A DNA stretch of 64,000 nucleotides from Raineyella sp. LH-20 (GCF_033110965.1 NZ_CP137003.1:1364001-1428000), one strand, 5' to 3'; positions 25,009 to 36,209 are shown, counted from the stretch's first letter. Numbers and translations are program-made. Notes: generated by a model not told the origin, from the sequence alone.

Positions 25009-27478
25009 GCATCAAGGCGGCCGCGGCGATCCCCAGCCCCGGCGCCAGGCCCTGCTGCCGGTAGGTGCAGGTCAACCGGGTGACCCCGTGCACCGGGACG
25101 GTCAGCATCCCCGCCCGTGCCGTGACGGTGGCCGGCCCGGCGTCCGTACGGCACGACCAGCCGGGCAGCGCGGTGGTCAGCACCACCGCGTCGCCGGTCT
25201 GCGGAGCCGGCCAGCTGACCGCGACCTGCGATGGCGCGAACCGTACGGTCGCCCCCTGAGCCCGGGAGCCGGCGACCACCCGATCCAGCGCTGCCGGGTC
25301 CAGGCAGCCGACGTCACCGGAGCGTACGTCCGGGCGGCCGCCGGAGTCAGCCAGCACGGTGAACGCCACCCGGCCGTCCGCCGGGACCGGGCCCAGGGTG
25401 AGCACCTCGGGGGTGCCCAGGGCGACCGTACGGTCCTGCCAGGTGATCGATCCTCGGGGCGGGCGCTGCTCGGAGCCGGTGCGGACCTGGAGGATGCTGC
25501 CGGGCGTGCACCGGGCGGTGACGTCGACCCGGCCGGTGCCCGGCGTGGATCCGGTGCCCCGGCCGGCGCGACCGGCCCCGGCCAGGTCGAGGGCCGGGAC
25601 CGTGTAGAGGCGGGCACCCGCGAGGGTGTCCCGGGCGGCCCAGACGGTGCCCGGCGCCGCCGGGTCGGCGGCCACTGGGTCGGCGGCCACTGGGTCGGCG
25701 GCCACTGGGCCGGCCGGCAGCACGGTGACCGGAGCGTTCACCCGGTCGCCGGCGCCGGCCTGATCCGCCGTGGTGTGGATGCCCAGCAGGGCCCGGGCCG
25801 CCGGGTCGTCCACGTCGAGGCCGATCCGCCGCCGGGCGTACGGCAGCCCGAGTCCGGACAGCGCGTCGGTGGTGATCCGCGGGATGGCGCTGGAGTAGTA
25901 GTCGATCCCGTTGTAGTCGAGCAGCAGCGGGTCGTTGTCCGAACTGTGCGGCACCCGGGTCCGTTCACCCGCGGTCACCGCCGGCACCTCGGCCAGCCGT
26001 GCCGCCAGGAACGACGCACTCAGGGTGGTCGGTGCGCCGTGGTATTTCGCCTTGTCCCGGTAGATCGCCCCGGCCGTATAGGCGCTCTCCGCCAGCACGG
26101 TCACCAGGAGGACCAGGGCCACCCACCGGCGCCGGTCGAACGCCGCCGCGGCACCGAGCAGGACGAGGGTGGCGACGGTGAGCACGATGGTGAGCGTGGA
26201 CAGCCGGCCCACCACCAGCGCCCCGAGCACGGCGACGCTCAGCGTGCCGGCGAGCAGGGGCCGACGGCCCGGCAAGCCCGCGGCCAGTCCCAGCCAGGCG
26301 GTGACGACGAGGATGCCGGCCACCACGAACGCCTCCCGGTAGCCGCTCCCGTTGGGCGCGGCGAAGCTGTGCCAGGCGAGCTGGGTGGCCGGCACCTGCA
26401 TGCTGACCACTGCCGCCACCGGCAGCACCGCCAGCGCCACCCGGGACCGTACGCTCAGCTCACGGTGCCACGGCGCCGCCGCGACCAGCACGAGGGTGCC
26501 CAGGCCGGCGAAGATGCCGGCGGACCCCAGCGTCCAGTTGCCCGGGAAGAGCCGGGCCAGGGTGATGTCCCAGGGCATCTGGTAGAGCGCGGCGCCCGGC
26601 ACCGGGGCGGCTGCGGCGACGGCGGCCAGCACCGGCAGGATCAGCCAACTGATCATCGCGATGCCGAGCGCGAACCCGCCGATCACCCGGCCCAACGCCG
26701 CGCCGGACGCCGCCCAGCCGGCCCGGTCGACGACCAGCAGCGCGAGGAGCACCAGCCCCACCCCGAGAGTGGCCATCACCGCCGTGTAGTAGTTCGCTGT
26801 CCAGCACAGCGCGACCACCAGCACCGGCAGGACGATTCCCCGGCGTCGGGCCAGCCGCAGCGCGGCCCACAGTAGCAGCGGGAACGCGATCAGGCCGTCC
26901 AGCCAGGACAGCACCACCATCGCGTCGCCGGTGACCCAGCCGCAGCAGGCGTAGCCGGCCCCGAGCGCGGCGGCCACCCCCCAGCCGGCGCGCCGGTGCA
27001 GGCACAGCAACACCAGGGCCATCGCTGCGGCGGCGACCGCGATCTGCAGCCCGGTGATCAGCTGCACCCCGACGGTCAGTCGGTCGCGCGGGACCAGCAC
27101 CAGGAGGAGGTTGAACGGGCTCGCGGCGTACGTCGCAAAATCGCCGAGGTAGGGCGCACCGAGGGCGCTGTGCCAATTGAAGAGCAGGGAGTTCGGGCCG
27201 GCCGGGTGCAGCAGCAGGTCTCGTACGTACGCCTTCTGGGGCAACAGCTGGTTGTAGGCGTCGTTCACCGCCCACGGCCGTTTGCCGAACGGAAAGACAC
27301 TCGCCATCGCCATGCCGGCGACCTGGGCCGCCACCGCGAGTACCGCGGCGACCACCGCGGCCCGGAGCCGGGTCCCGGGTGGGCAGTCGGCACGTCGAGG
27401 CGCCGTCAGCACCCCGGCGGGGGCCGTCGGGGCGCCGGTGCCGGGGTTCGCGACTGCGGGGGGCTGCACGGGGAGCAT
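24956..27478 (-). CDS. YfhO-family polytopic membrane protein
   Basis: The 840-residue protein matches the YfhO family of large membrane proteins linked to surface-glycan decoration. After a 45-residue Pro/Ala arm come about 12 membrane helices to residue 480, with FGKRPWAVNDAYNQLLPQKA near 65 and FNWHSALGAPYLGDFATYAASPFNLL near 98. A large extracytoplasmic domain (about 490-810) and a last helix near 815-832 ending RRRRARRPH follow. Three AADPV repeats from a 15-bp tandem array sit near residue 600. In Gram-positives YfhO-like proteins assist glycosylation of teichoic acids; the substrate here is unknown. Confidence 0.8.
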   Translation of the reverse strand: MLPVQPPAVANPGTGAPTAPAGVLTAPRRADCPPGTRLRAAVVAAVLAVAAQVAGMAMASVFPFGKRPWAVNDAYNQLLPQKAYVRDLLLHPAGPNSLLFNWHSALGAPYLGDFATYAASPFNLLLVLVPRDRLTVGVQLITGLQIAVAAAAMALVLLCLHRRAGWGVAAALGAGYACCGWVTGDAMVVLSWLDGLIAFPLLLWAALRLARRRGIVLPVLVVALCWTANYYTAVMATLGVGLVLLALLVVDRAGWAASGAALGRVIGGFALGIAMISWLILPVLAAVAAAAPVPGAALYQMPWDITLARLFPGNWTLGSAGIFAGLGTLVLVAAAPWHRELSVRSRVALAVLPVAAVVSMQVPATQLAWHSFAAPNGSGYREAFVVAGILVVTAWLGLAAGLPGRRPLLAGTLSVAVLGALVVGRLSTLTIVLTVATLVLLGAAAAFDRRRWVALVLLVTVLAESAYTAGAIYRDKAKYHGAPTTLSASFLAARLAEVPAVTAGERTRVPHSSDNDPLLLDYNGIDYYSSAIPRITTDALSGLGLPYARRRIGLDVDDPAARALLGIHTTADQAGAGDRVNAPVTVLPAGPVAADPVAADPVAADPAAPGTVWAARDTLAGARLYTVPALDLAGAGRAGRGTGSTPGTGRVDVTARCTPGSILQVRTGSEQRPPRGSITWQDRTVALGTPEVLTLGPVPADGRVAFTVLADSGGRPDVRSGDVGCLDPAALDRVVAGSRAQGATVRFAPSQVAVSWPAPQTGDAVVLTTALPGWSCRTDAGPATVTARAGMLTVPVHGVTRLTCTYRQQGLAPGLGIAAAALMLTIAIELFRRRRARRPH
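25662..25709. repeat. 15-bp tandem repeat inside the YfhO gene
   Basis: Three perfect units of GGGTCGGCGGCCACT encode the AADPV repeats of the extracytoplasmic domain. Confidence 0.85.
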
Positions 27479-27482
27479 GCTA

Positions 27483-27530
27483 GGGCACCGCGAACCAGGG
27501 CACCGCGAACCAGGGCACCGCGAACCAGGG
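27483..27530. repeat. 15-bp tandem repeat upstream of the YfhO gene
   Basis: Three perfect units of GGGCACCGCGAACCA plus a partial fourth lie 4 bp upstream of the YfhO start, in the divergent promoter region. Copy-number change would alter the spacing of any promoter here. Confidence 0.85.
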
Positions 27531-27670
27531 CGCCGCCGCGGGTCTCTCCTCGGTGAGCGGCTCGTTCAGGATGCGATCAGTATCGAGCGGATAGTTTCCG
27601 GGAGGCATCGGCGGGTCCGATCGCCGCACAGCCGCCGCGGCGCGGCCTTGAGGTCAGGAGGCAGGGCGAA

Positions 27671-28144
27671 ATGTGGACCGATCGGGAGCGGGAGACCCGC
27701 GCCGTCGGGTCGGCCCGTTCCACCGCTGTCGCTGCCGCGTCGGCCGGTGCGTTCTCGATCGCCATCGTGGTGCTGCAGTACGTGGCCAACCACGAGTACC
27801 CGTTCGGCGCGAAGACCCGGAACTACGACGACTACTTCGCGCAGTTCGTGCCCTCCTACGCCATGTTCCACGACCTGCTGCACGGACACCCGGCGATCGA
27901 CGCCCAGTTCACCTGGTTCGTCGGCCTGGGGCAACCGTTCCTGCCCGGCTACGCGGCCTACCTCGGCGGCCCCTGGACGTTCCTGATCGCGCTGTTCCCG
28001 ACCACCGCGGTGGAGGTCGGGATCTTCGTGGTGACGCTGGCGAAGGTCGCCGCCGTCGCGGCGTCCATGGCCGGGGCGTCGGGTGCGGATAGAGTCCTGG
28101 TCGGCCGTCACGGATCCTCCGGAGGCACAGCGAGAGGGGACCCG
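27671..28144 (+). pseudogene. YfhO-family 5' remnant, in frame with the PIG-L gene
   Basis: Codons 1-135 resemble the N-terminus of the YfhO protein encoded at 24956-27478: YPFGAKTRNYDDYFAQFVPSYA parallels FPFGKRPWAVNDAYNQLLPQKA, and GLGQPFLPGYAAYLGGPWTFL parallels GAPYLGDFATYAASPFNLL. Homology stops near 28075, within the second membrane segment, at a join to what looks like another gene's promoter region. The frame stays open into the PIG-L gene, so a 500-residue fusion is formally possible. AGGAGG precedes the ATG. I read it as a truncated duplicate. Confidence 0.65.
28090..28095 (+). promoter_or_regulatory. -10 candidate for the PIG-L gene
   Basis: TAGAGT lies just after the break point of the YfhO remnant and about 50 nt before the PIG-L ATG. 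It supports independent expression of the deacetylase gene. Confidence 0.4.
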
Positions 28145-29173
28145 ATGATCGACGACGGGAAGCGCGCCGCCGGGCGCCGGCGACCGATCGGCTGGGCCAG
28201 TGCCTGGGGAGTGGCGGTGATCGTCGTGGCGCTGGTGCTGCTGAAGGTCGCTCCGCCTGCTCGGCAGGTCCCCGACCAGGCGCCCGCTCCTTCGACGCCG
28301 GCCTGCACTGGGGGCGCTCTGCAGGTGGTGGCGCACCAGGACGACGACCTGTTCTTCATGACTCCTGACCTGCTGTCCGACCTGCGCACCCGCGCCGATC
28401 AGTGCTTCCGGACGGCGTACGTCACTGCGGGCGATGCGGGCAAAGGCCCGGACTACTGGCGGGCCCGGGAAGCCGGGATGGAGGCCGCGTACGCGAAGGC
28501 GGCGATGGTGGAGAACCGGTGGGAGACCAGCTCCGCATCCTTCGGGGGCCACCCGGTGCTGGTGCGGAGCCTGGTCCCGCGGCGATCGATCTCGCTGGTC
28601 TTCCTACGGCTGCCGGACGGGTTCCCGGACGGCAGCGGCACGGCCCTGTACGGCCGACAGAGTCTGCCCAAGCTCCTCGACGGGCGGATCACCCGGATCA
28701 GCGCCGTCGACGGCTCGACCGAGTACTCGGCCGTCGGCCTGCGTGACGAACTGGTGGCCCTGATCGACGCGACGCGGCCGACGCTGATCCGCACCACCGA
28801 CTACGTCCACCCCTTGGGCGACGGAGACCATGGCGACCACCACGCGGTCGCCTACCTGACCCGGGATGCCAGTCGGCTGGCACATGTCGACCACACGATC
28901 CTCAGCTATCAGGGCTACCCGTCGCAGCAACGGCCGCGCAATGTCTTCGGGGACGATCTGGCGCTGAAGAGGGAGATCTACGACACCTATCAGGAGATCG
29001 CGTTGCCGAGCGAGCCGATGTGGCGCCCGGGCTTCCTCTACCGGCAGTACACGGTCGACGTCGCGACCGTGACGGCGGCCCGGGGCGACGCCCGGTTCCC
29101 GGGAGCATCCGACCTGGTGGGGCTGTCGCCCGCCTCGGCGGCGCCGGCGTACCGCCCCGGCCCTGGGAGGTGA
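28145..29173 (+). CDS. PIG-L family deacetylase, membrane-anchored
   Basis: The 342-residue protein has an N-terminal membrane anchor near residues 18-38 and an extracytoplasmic PIG-L/LmbE domain. The zinc motif is AHQDDDL near residue 64 (usually AHPDDE), with the second site in GDHHAVAY near 235. The family removes acetyl groups from GlcNAc-type sugars. The ATG at 28145 follows GAGAGGGG. Because it is anchored outside the membrane, it may act on the assembled surface polymer rather than on a cytoplasmic precursor. The substitutions in the first motif keep the metal-binding His and Asp. Confidence 0.82.
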   Translation: MIDDGKRAAGRRRPIGWASAWGVAVIVVALVLLKVAPPARQVPDQAPAPSTPACTGGALQVVAHQDDDLFFMTPDLLSDLRTRADQCFRTAYVTAGDAGKGPDYWRAREAGMEAAYAKAAMVENRWETSSASFGGHPVLVRSLVPRRSISLVFLRLPDGFPDGSGTALYGRQSLPKLLDGRITRISAVDGSTEYSAVGLRDELVALIDATRPTLIRTTDYVHPLGDGDHGDHHAVAYLTRDASRLAHVDHTILSYQGYPSQQRPRNVFGDDLALKREIYDTYQEIALPSEPMWRPGFLYRQYTVDVATVTAARGDARFPGASDLVGLSPASAAPAYRPGPGR

Positions 29174-29179
29174 CGTCGA

Positions 29180-30016
29180 TCAGATGGAGCTGCCGCCGTC
29201 GACGGTGATCACCTGGCCGTTGAGGTTGGTGTCGTCGAAGAGCAGCATCCGGGCGATCGGCACGATGTTCTCCGGCTCGACCAGCCGGCCGGACGGCGTC
29301 CGCCGGGTGATCGCGTCCAGTTGGTCGGCGCCGAGCACCGAACTCATCTCGGAGGCGAAGAAGCCGGGGGCGATGGAGTTGACCAGCACCCGGCCGTGCA
29401 TCTCCCGGGCCAGCGTACGCATCGCCGCGTCCAGACCGCCCTTCGTCGCGGCGTACGTGGTGAGCCCGGCGTAGCCGCGCTGCGCGCCGACCGAGGTGAT
29501 CATCACGATCCGGCCGCGCCCGTTGCGGCGGATCATCGTCCGCAGCACGGCGCGGGTGAGGACCAGCGGTGCGGTGAGGTTGGTCGCGACGATCCGGGCG
29601 ATGTCCTCCGGCGAGGTCTGCAGGTGCATCGAGTCCTGCCCGACGGCCGCGTTGTTGACCAGGCCGTCGATCCGGCCGAGCCGGGCGCTCGCCTCCTTGA
29701 CGAAGGCAGTGACGGCCGCGGTGTCGGTGATGTCGACCGACGCGACGTACGTACGCTCGGGGAACGCGGCGGCGAGGGCCTGCAGCTCGGGGGTGATCGT
29801 CCGGGCGAAGGTGGCGACGCGGGCGCCGGCGGCGAGGACCATCCGGACCAGCGCCAGGCCGAGGCCCCGCGACCCGCCGGAGACCAGCACGACCTGCGCC
29901 GGTGGGACGGCGGTGTCGCCGGACGGCACGGTGCCGGACGGCACGGTGTCGGAGGGCACGGTGTCGGTGGGGGTGGCGGCCGGAGTCACGGCGACGGGAT
30001 CGACAGGTTCAGACAT
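29180..30016 (-). CDS. SDR-family oxidoreductase (FabG-like)
   Basis: The 278-residue short-chain dehydrogenase has a 40-residue N-terminal arm with TVPSD/TVPSG repeats (15-bp units at 29925-29969). The NAD(P) motif is SGGSRGLGLAL near residue 46. NNAAVG lies near 125, the catalytic serine in ITSVGAQRG near 173 and YAATK near 187. The C-terminal INVDGG-like VITVDGGSS is typical of 3-oxoacyl-ACP reductases. It is the last gene of the ACP-ligase-SDR operon, overlapping the ligase gene by 8 bp, so a hydroxyacyl-ACP is a plausible product. Confidence 0.88.
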   Translation of the reverse strand: MSEPVDPVAVTPAATPTDTVPSDTVPSGTVPSGDTAVPPAQVVLVSGGSRGLGLALVRMVLAAGARVATFARTITPELQALAAAFPERTYVASVDITDTAAVTAFVKEASARLGRIDGLVNNAAVGQDSMHLQTSPEDIARIVATNLTAPLVLTRAVLRTMIRRNGRGRIVMITSVGAQRGYAGLTTYAATKGGLDAAMRTLAREMHGRVLVNSIAPGFFASEMSSVLGADQLDAITRRTPSGRLVEPENIVPIARMLLFDDTNLNGQVITVDGGSSI

Positions 30017-31322
30017 CGGACTTCAGGCTCTCCTTGAGCGGGATCTCGGGCAGTATCTTCAGCCGGCGCGGCACGGCGTAGTCGGGCAGCCGGGCCGCGC
30101 ACCAGGCGGCGAGTTCCTCGGTCGTCGCTCCGGCCCCGGGGGACAGCACGACCTCGGCGGTGACCATGTGGCCGACGATCGGCGCCTTGCGGCCGCGGAC
30201 GGCGGCCCAGGCGACCGCCGGGTGGCCCAACAGAGTGGTCCGCACCGCCGCAGCGGAGACCTTCGAGCCGCCGACGTTGATCTCGTCGGAGGCGAGCCGG
30301 CCGACGATGAGCACGCGCCCGTCGCGGATCTCGACCCGGTCGCCGGTGTGCAGGTCGGGATCCATCCCCTCGGCACGGAACGGGGAACCGATCACCAGTT
30401 CGTCGTCGACGACGCTCAGCCGGGGCCGGCCCTCGGCGTGCCGCTCCAGCCAGGCGACCGGGAACCCGGCGCGCCCGTCGTGCACGGCGATTGACGCGCC
30501 GGCCTCGGAGGAGGCGTAGATCCAGGAGATGCGGGCCGCAGGGTAGACCTCGTGCAGCCGGTCGAGGATCGCCTGGTCCACGGGCTCGCCACCGAGGGTG
30601 ACCTGTTCCAGCGGCAGCCGGGCCATCGTGTCGCCGGACCGTACGATCGCCTGTCGCCAGAAGGTCGGGGTGCCGGAGGCGGCGGTGACGCCGTGCTCGA
30701 GCGCGAGCTCCGGCCAGTCCTCGAGCTGGTCGGGCTCGACGAAGACGAGGTCGTTGCTCGGGTGCGCCAAGGACAGGGTGACCAGCTGCCACCAGGCGTA
30801 CGCACCGGGGGTGTACGGGCACAGCCAGGTGCGGGGCGGCTGGTCGCCGGTGACCGTGGTGAGCGAGGCGAGGGTGTGCGCGACCCGCTTCGGCCGGCCG
30901 GTCGAGCCGGAGGTGAGCAGCCAGAGCCGGCCTGGGTCGGCGGGGCGTGAGGAGGCGTTGGCGGACTCCAGCGCGACCTGTTCACCGGCGGTGCGGGCGA
31001 TGGCCAGGCCGTTGCTGCGCAGGTCGGCGAGCAGGCCGTCCTCGGCGCGGCTCGCCGACGCGACCAGGGTCTCCCGTCGGGTGGTCGCGTGGGTCCAGAC
31101 CGTACGGGCCGCCTCCGCGTGGTCGGCGACGAACACCGCGGCGGCCGGCGGCAGATCGTACGTCCCCAGGTCGGCCCAGGTGCCGGTGAAGCCGCGCGCC
31201 ACGATCCGGTTGCCGGCGCCGGGTGGTGTCGGGGAGGTGGTCCCGGAGGCCGTCGGTTCGGCGGGAACCGACGCCGCGGCGTTCGGCCCGGCGGCGTTCG
31301 GCTCGGAGATGTCCGCGGGCAT
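30009..31322 (-). CDS. AMP-forming acyl/aminoacyl ligase (ANL family)
   Basis: The 437-residue enzyme has the adenylation P-loop LLTSGSTGRPKRVAHT near residue 136, the ASSEAG block near 266, the TGDRVEI motif near 322 and GSKVSAAAV near 346. The final lysine motif LKESLKSDV lies at the C-terminus. It is shorter at the N-terminus than classical acyl-CoA synthetases, as in stand-alone ligases that load carrier proteins. Its start overlaps the ACP stop (TGATG). It probably activates an acid and loads it on the neighbouring ACP; the acid is unknown. Confidence 0.85.
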   Translation of the reverse strand: MPADISEPNAAGPNAAASVPAEPTASGTTSPTPPGAGNRIVARGFTGTWADLGTYDLPPAAAVFVADHAEAARTVWTHATTRRETLVASASRAEDGLLADLRSNGLAIARTAGEQVALESANASSRPADPGRLWLLTSGSTGRPKRVAHTLASLTTVTGDQPPRTWLCPYTPGAYAWWQLVTLSLAHPSNDLVFVEPDQLEDWPELALEHGVTAASGTPTFWRQAIVRSGDTMARLPLEQVTLGGEPVDQAILDRLHEVYPAARISWIYASSEAGASIAVHDGRAGFPVAWLERHAEGRPRLSVVDDELVIGSPFRAEGMDPDLHTGDRVEIRDGRVLIVGRLASDEINVGGSKVSAAAVRTTLLGHPAVAWAAVRGRKAPIVGHMVTAEVVLSPGAGATTEELAAWCAARLPDYAVPRRLKILPEIPLKESLKSDV

Positions 31323-31573
31323 CAGGCGCTCTGCAGCTGCTCGATGAAGTCCAGAACGTCGGAGACCGTGGTGATCGACCGCAGGCCGGGGGCGTCGAAG
31401 TTCAGCTCGGTGCCCAGTTCGTCCTCCACGGACAGTGCCAGCTCGGAGAAGTCGAGGGAGCGGAAGCCGATCGCGTCCAGTGCCGCGGCGTCGTCGGCGG
31501 GCAGTTCCTTGCCCTGGTTCGTCAGCACCTCGGCCATCATGGTGCGGATCTGGTCGCGGCTGAGTCGGCTCAT
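31322..31573 (-). CDS. Acyl carrier protein
   Basis: The 83-residue acidic helical protein has the phosphopantetheine attachment serine in IGFRSLDFSELAL near residue 38; the usual DSL is replaced by RSL. The pattern of four helices with VEDELGTELNF is typical of ACPs. A TAGAGT -10 at 31612-31617 precedes it. It heads a three-gene operon of ACP, ligase and SDR within the pseudaminic acid locus, a grouping also found in flagellin-glycosylation loci of Campylobacter. Confidence 0.9.
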   Translation of the reverse strand: MSRLSRDQIRTMMAEVLTNQGKELPADDAAALDAIGFRSLDFSELALSVEDELGTELNFDAPGLRSITTVSDVLDFIEQLQSA

Positions 31574-31611
31574 GCTCTCGGCTTCCTGAGTGTCGTACGG
31601 ATGACGCGCCC

Positions 31612-31617
31612 ACTCTA
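31612..31617 (-). promoter_or_regulatory. -10 candidate for the ACP-ligase-SDR operon
   Basis: The minus strand reads TAGAGT about 38 nt before the ACP ATG. Confidence 0.45.
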
Positions 31618-31759
31618 CCGAGCGCTGCCTGTCGCGGCTCCGCGTCGGCGTACGCGGTGGATCGGCCATCGGTCGGCCATCTGACAGGCCGCCCGGCGCG
31701 GGTCCGCGCGATGCGCGCGTGAACCGTTCATACGTTCGAAAAGTGTCTGAGGGGTGCCG

Positions 31760-31765
31760 TAGCGT
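31760..31765 (+). promoter_or_regulatory. -10 element of leaderless HNH gene
   Basis: TAGCGT lies 7 nt before the ATG at 31773 and decides the start over a GTG at 31719. Confidence 0.5.
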
Positions 31766-31772
31766 TGAGGGT

Positions 31773-33302
31773 ATGGGGGAGGTGTCGGGCGGCTGGGCCG
31801 TTCCGGGGGTGACTGGTCGTACGACCGGTCGTTCTGAGGGTTGCCTGCCGGTGGGTCTGGTGCGTGCCGGGGAGGAGCTGGAGGGGTTTCTTGCCGACGG
31901 GGTGGATCGGTTGGGGGATGCGGATCTGTTGGCGGCTGCGGCGCGGTTGGCGGTGTTGGGGTCGATGGTGCGGGCGGGCGAGCTTGCGGTGATCGCGGGT
32001 CTGGAGGCTCGTGGGGCGACGAGTGCGGTGGAGGGACTGTCGACGCAGGCGTGGTTGCGTACGACCACAGGACTGACGCCGCGGCAGGCGAAAGGGCGAT
32101 TACGGCAGGCCGAGGCGATGGCCGCGCACCCGCATGTCGCTGCCGCGCTGGCGTCGGGGCAGATGTCGATCGAGCAGTGTGAGGGGGTACTGGCGGGGCT
32201 GGCGTTCCTGGATGATCCGCAGGTCGCTGGTCTGTTCGACCCTGGTCAGGCCGATGCGGTCGAGGAGCATCTGGCCGGTCATGTGGGTCAGGATCCTGAT
32301 GAGTTGCGCAGGCTGGCGAACCATGCGGTGGAGGTGGTTGCTCCGGCGGTGGCCGAGGAGGTGGATCGGCGGCGGCTGGAGGGGGTGGAGGCGCGGGCCC
32401 GGCTGACGCGTCGGCTGGTGTGGTCGCGGGATGGTGCGGGATCGGTGTGTTTCCGGGCGAAGCTGCCGACGCTGGAGGGTGAGGAGTTGATCTCGCTGGT
32501 CGGGGCTCACACGGGGGCGGCGTTGCGGCAGCAGCGGGAGGAGGCTGTTGCCGATCCCGGCCATGTGGCGTTGTCGGTGGCTCAGTTGCGGGCTGATGCT
32601 TTGGTGGCGATCGTCGATGCGGCGAAGGCGGTGGGGAGTGCGCCGGTTCATGGTGGTGATCGGCCGCGTGTGACGATCCTGCTCGATCCGGCTGCTGTGG
32701 TGGATCGGTCCGGTCCGGGAGTGGTGCTGGATTCGGGGGAGCCGGTGTCGGCGTCGGCGTGGCGGCGGCTGGCCTGTGATGCGGATGTTCTGCCCGCGGT
32801 GTTGGGTGGGGCGGGGCAGCCGTTGGATGTCGGGCGGACGGTCCGGCTGGTTGGTGGGGATCTGCGTCAGGCGCTGCATCTGCGGGACAGGGGGTGTGCT
32901 TTTCCGGGGTGTGACCAGCCGCCGCGTCAGTGCGAGGGGCACCATGTGGTGCCGTGGGCGGCGGGTGGAGTGACTGCTGTGGACAACCTGGTGTTGTTGT
33001 GTCGGCGCCATCATGCTCTCGTCGAGCCGGATCCGCGGTCGCGGCCGGGGACGCGTTGGGAGGTCCGGATGGGGCCGGACGGCATTCCCGATTTCCTTGC
33101 GCCGGTGGGTCGGGGCGGTGGTGGCCGGCGAGTGTTGCGCAACTCCCGTTACCGGGTGCTGCATCCCGACTGCGGGCCTCCCGGCCGCGCAGACCCAGCC
33201 GATCGTGCAGACCCTCCTGACCGTGCAGACCCGCCTGACCGGGCAGACCCGGCCGACGGCGAGGCCTCCGTCTCGCGCGAGACGGGCGCGCAGGGCCCAT
33301 GA
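31773..33302 (+). CDS. DUF222/HNH endonuclease (13E12-type), possibly mobile
   Basis: The 509-residue protein has the DUF222 helical domain (about 25-330) and an HNH nuclease domain near 395-445: CAFPGCDQPPRQCEGHH, then NLVLLCRRHH. It resembles the 13E12 repeat proteins that occur in many copies in actinobacteria. The C-terminus carries four RADPPD-type hexapeptides (18-bp units, about 33187-33255). Codon use differs from all neighbours, with many G- and T-ending codons, which suggests separate ancestry. It interrupts the glycan locus between two minus-strand operons. Confidence 0.9.
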   Translation: MGEVSGGWAVPGVTGRTTGRSEGCLPVGLVRAGEELEGFLADGVDRLGDADLLAAAARLAVLGSMVRAGELAVIAGLEARGATSAVEGLSTQAWLRTTTGLTPRQAKGRLRQAEAMAAHPHVAAALASGQMSIEQCEGVLAGLAFLDDPQVAGLFDPGQADAVEEHLAGHVGQDPDELRRLANHAVEVVAPAVAEEVDRRRLEGVEARARLTRRLVWSRDGAGSVCFRAKLPTLEGEELISLVGAHTGAALRQQREEAVADPGHVALSVAQLRADALVAIVDAAKAVGSAPVHGGDRPRVTILLDPAAVVDRSGPGVVLDSGEPVSASAWRRLACDADVLPAVLGGAGQPLDVGRTVRLVGGDLRQALHLRDRGCAFPGCDQPPRQCEGHHVVPWAAGGVTAVDNLVLLCRRHHALVEPDPRSRPGTRWEVRMGPDGIPDFLAPVGRGGGGRRVLRNSRYRVLHPDCGPPGRADPADRADPPDRADPPDRADPADGEASVSRETGAQGP

Positions 33303-33357
33303 CCGACACGGGCGAAGGACTGCTCGGATCGTCGTACGGACGCTGGACAGACCGCCG

Positions 33358-35247
<1,890 letters not shown>

Positions 35248-36109
35248 CCCAACACGTAGCGCAACTCTTCCGGCGACATCACGTAGTCCGATCCCAGCTC
35301 CGTACGGGTCACCGCCCGGGCGAGGTCGAGGTCGATCTCCTTGCCGAACAGGTTCGGCAGCGTCGCCTCCAACAAGCCGGTGCCGTCGAACCCCGCCTTC
35401 GCCCCGACGAACTCCATCGGGTCGCCGTACACGGCAGGTTCACACCCGGCGGCCACCCCGTACAGCACGGCGGTGGTCAGCCGGTTGGAGGCGACCCGGC
35501 GGTGTCGGCGTACCTCGGCCAACTGCCGGAAGAGGAAGAACCGGTCGGTGCCCTGCCACATCCGGCCGCGATGTCCGTGGGTGATCACCCGGAAGCCGGC
35601 GTCCTCGTACAGTCCGCGGATCTCGGGGTCCTCGTACTCCACGAAATAGAGGCACATCGTCACCGGGCCCTCCTCGGTGTCGCGGATCTCGTCGATCAGC
35701 GCTTGGTGGCTGCCCTGCACCGATTCGTAGTCCCGCGTCCCGTGGAACGGATACCAGATCGTCCCGACGCGTTCCTCGTGCGGATCCTCGAGGAGATCCA
35801 GCAGGTAGAGGTACGGCGCCCCGATCACCAGGTAGTTGCGCCAGCCGATCGCCTCGCCGCGGCGCCGGCAGACGTCGGACCAGGCGTACTTGGCCATGCT
35901 CCAGTCGGCGTTGTGATAGCCGAAGCCGTGGACGAAGGTCCAGCCGTGCTGGACCAGCCCGCGGATCGGCGGCGGGCTCTGCGGGTCGAGGCCGGCGTAC
36001 TCGGCGAGGATGTGCGCGTGACCGTACCAATGATTGGTCTGGTCCACGCTGCTGCTACCTCCGGACGGTGACGCCTGTTTCGCGCCGACTTTATCAGCGC
36101 GGCCCTTGC

Positions 36110-36184
36110 CGGCACGGCGTCCATCAGCACGGCGTCCATCAGCACGGCCTCTGTCAGCACGGCCTCTGTCAGCACGGCGTCCAT
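36110..36184. repeat. 15-bp tandem repeat between divergent glycan genes
   Basis: Five units of CAGCACGGCGTCCAT or the variant CAGCACGGCCTCTGT lie between the genes starting at 36047 and 36236. They fill most of the promoter interval. Confidence 0.85.
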
Positions 36185-36203
36185 CGGCGCGGCCGCGCGC
36201 CAC

Positions 36204-36209
36204 TACGAT
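36204..36209 (+). promoter_or_regulatory. -10 candidate for the 36236 GT2 operon
   Basis: TACGAT lies 26 nt before the GTG; the short leader holds GAGGAGG. Confidence 0.5.
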
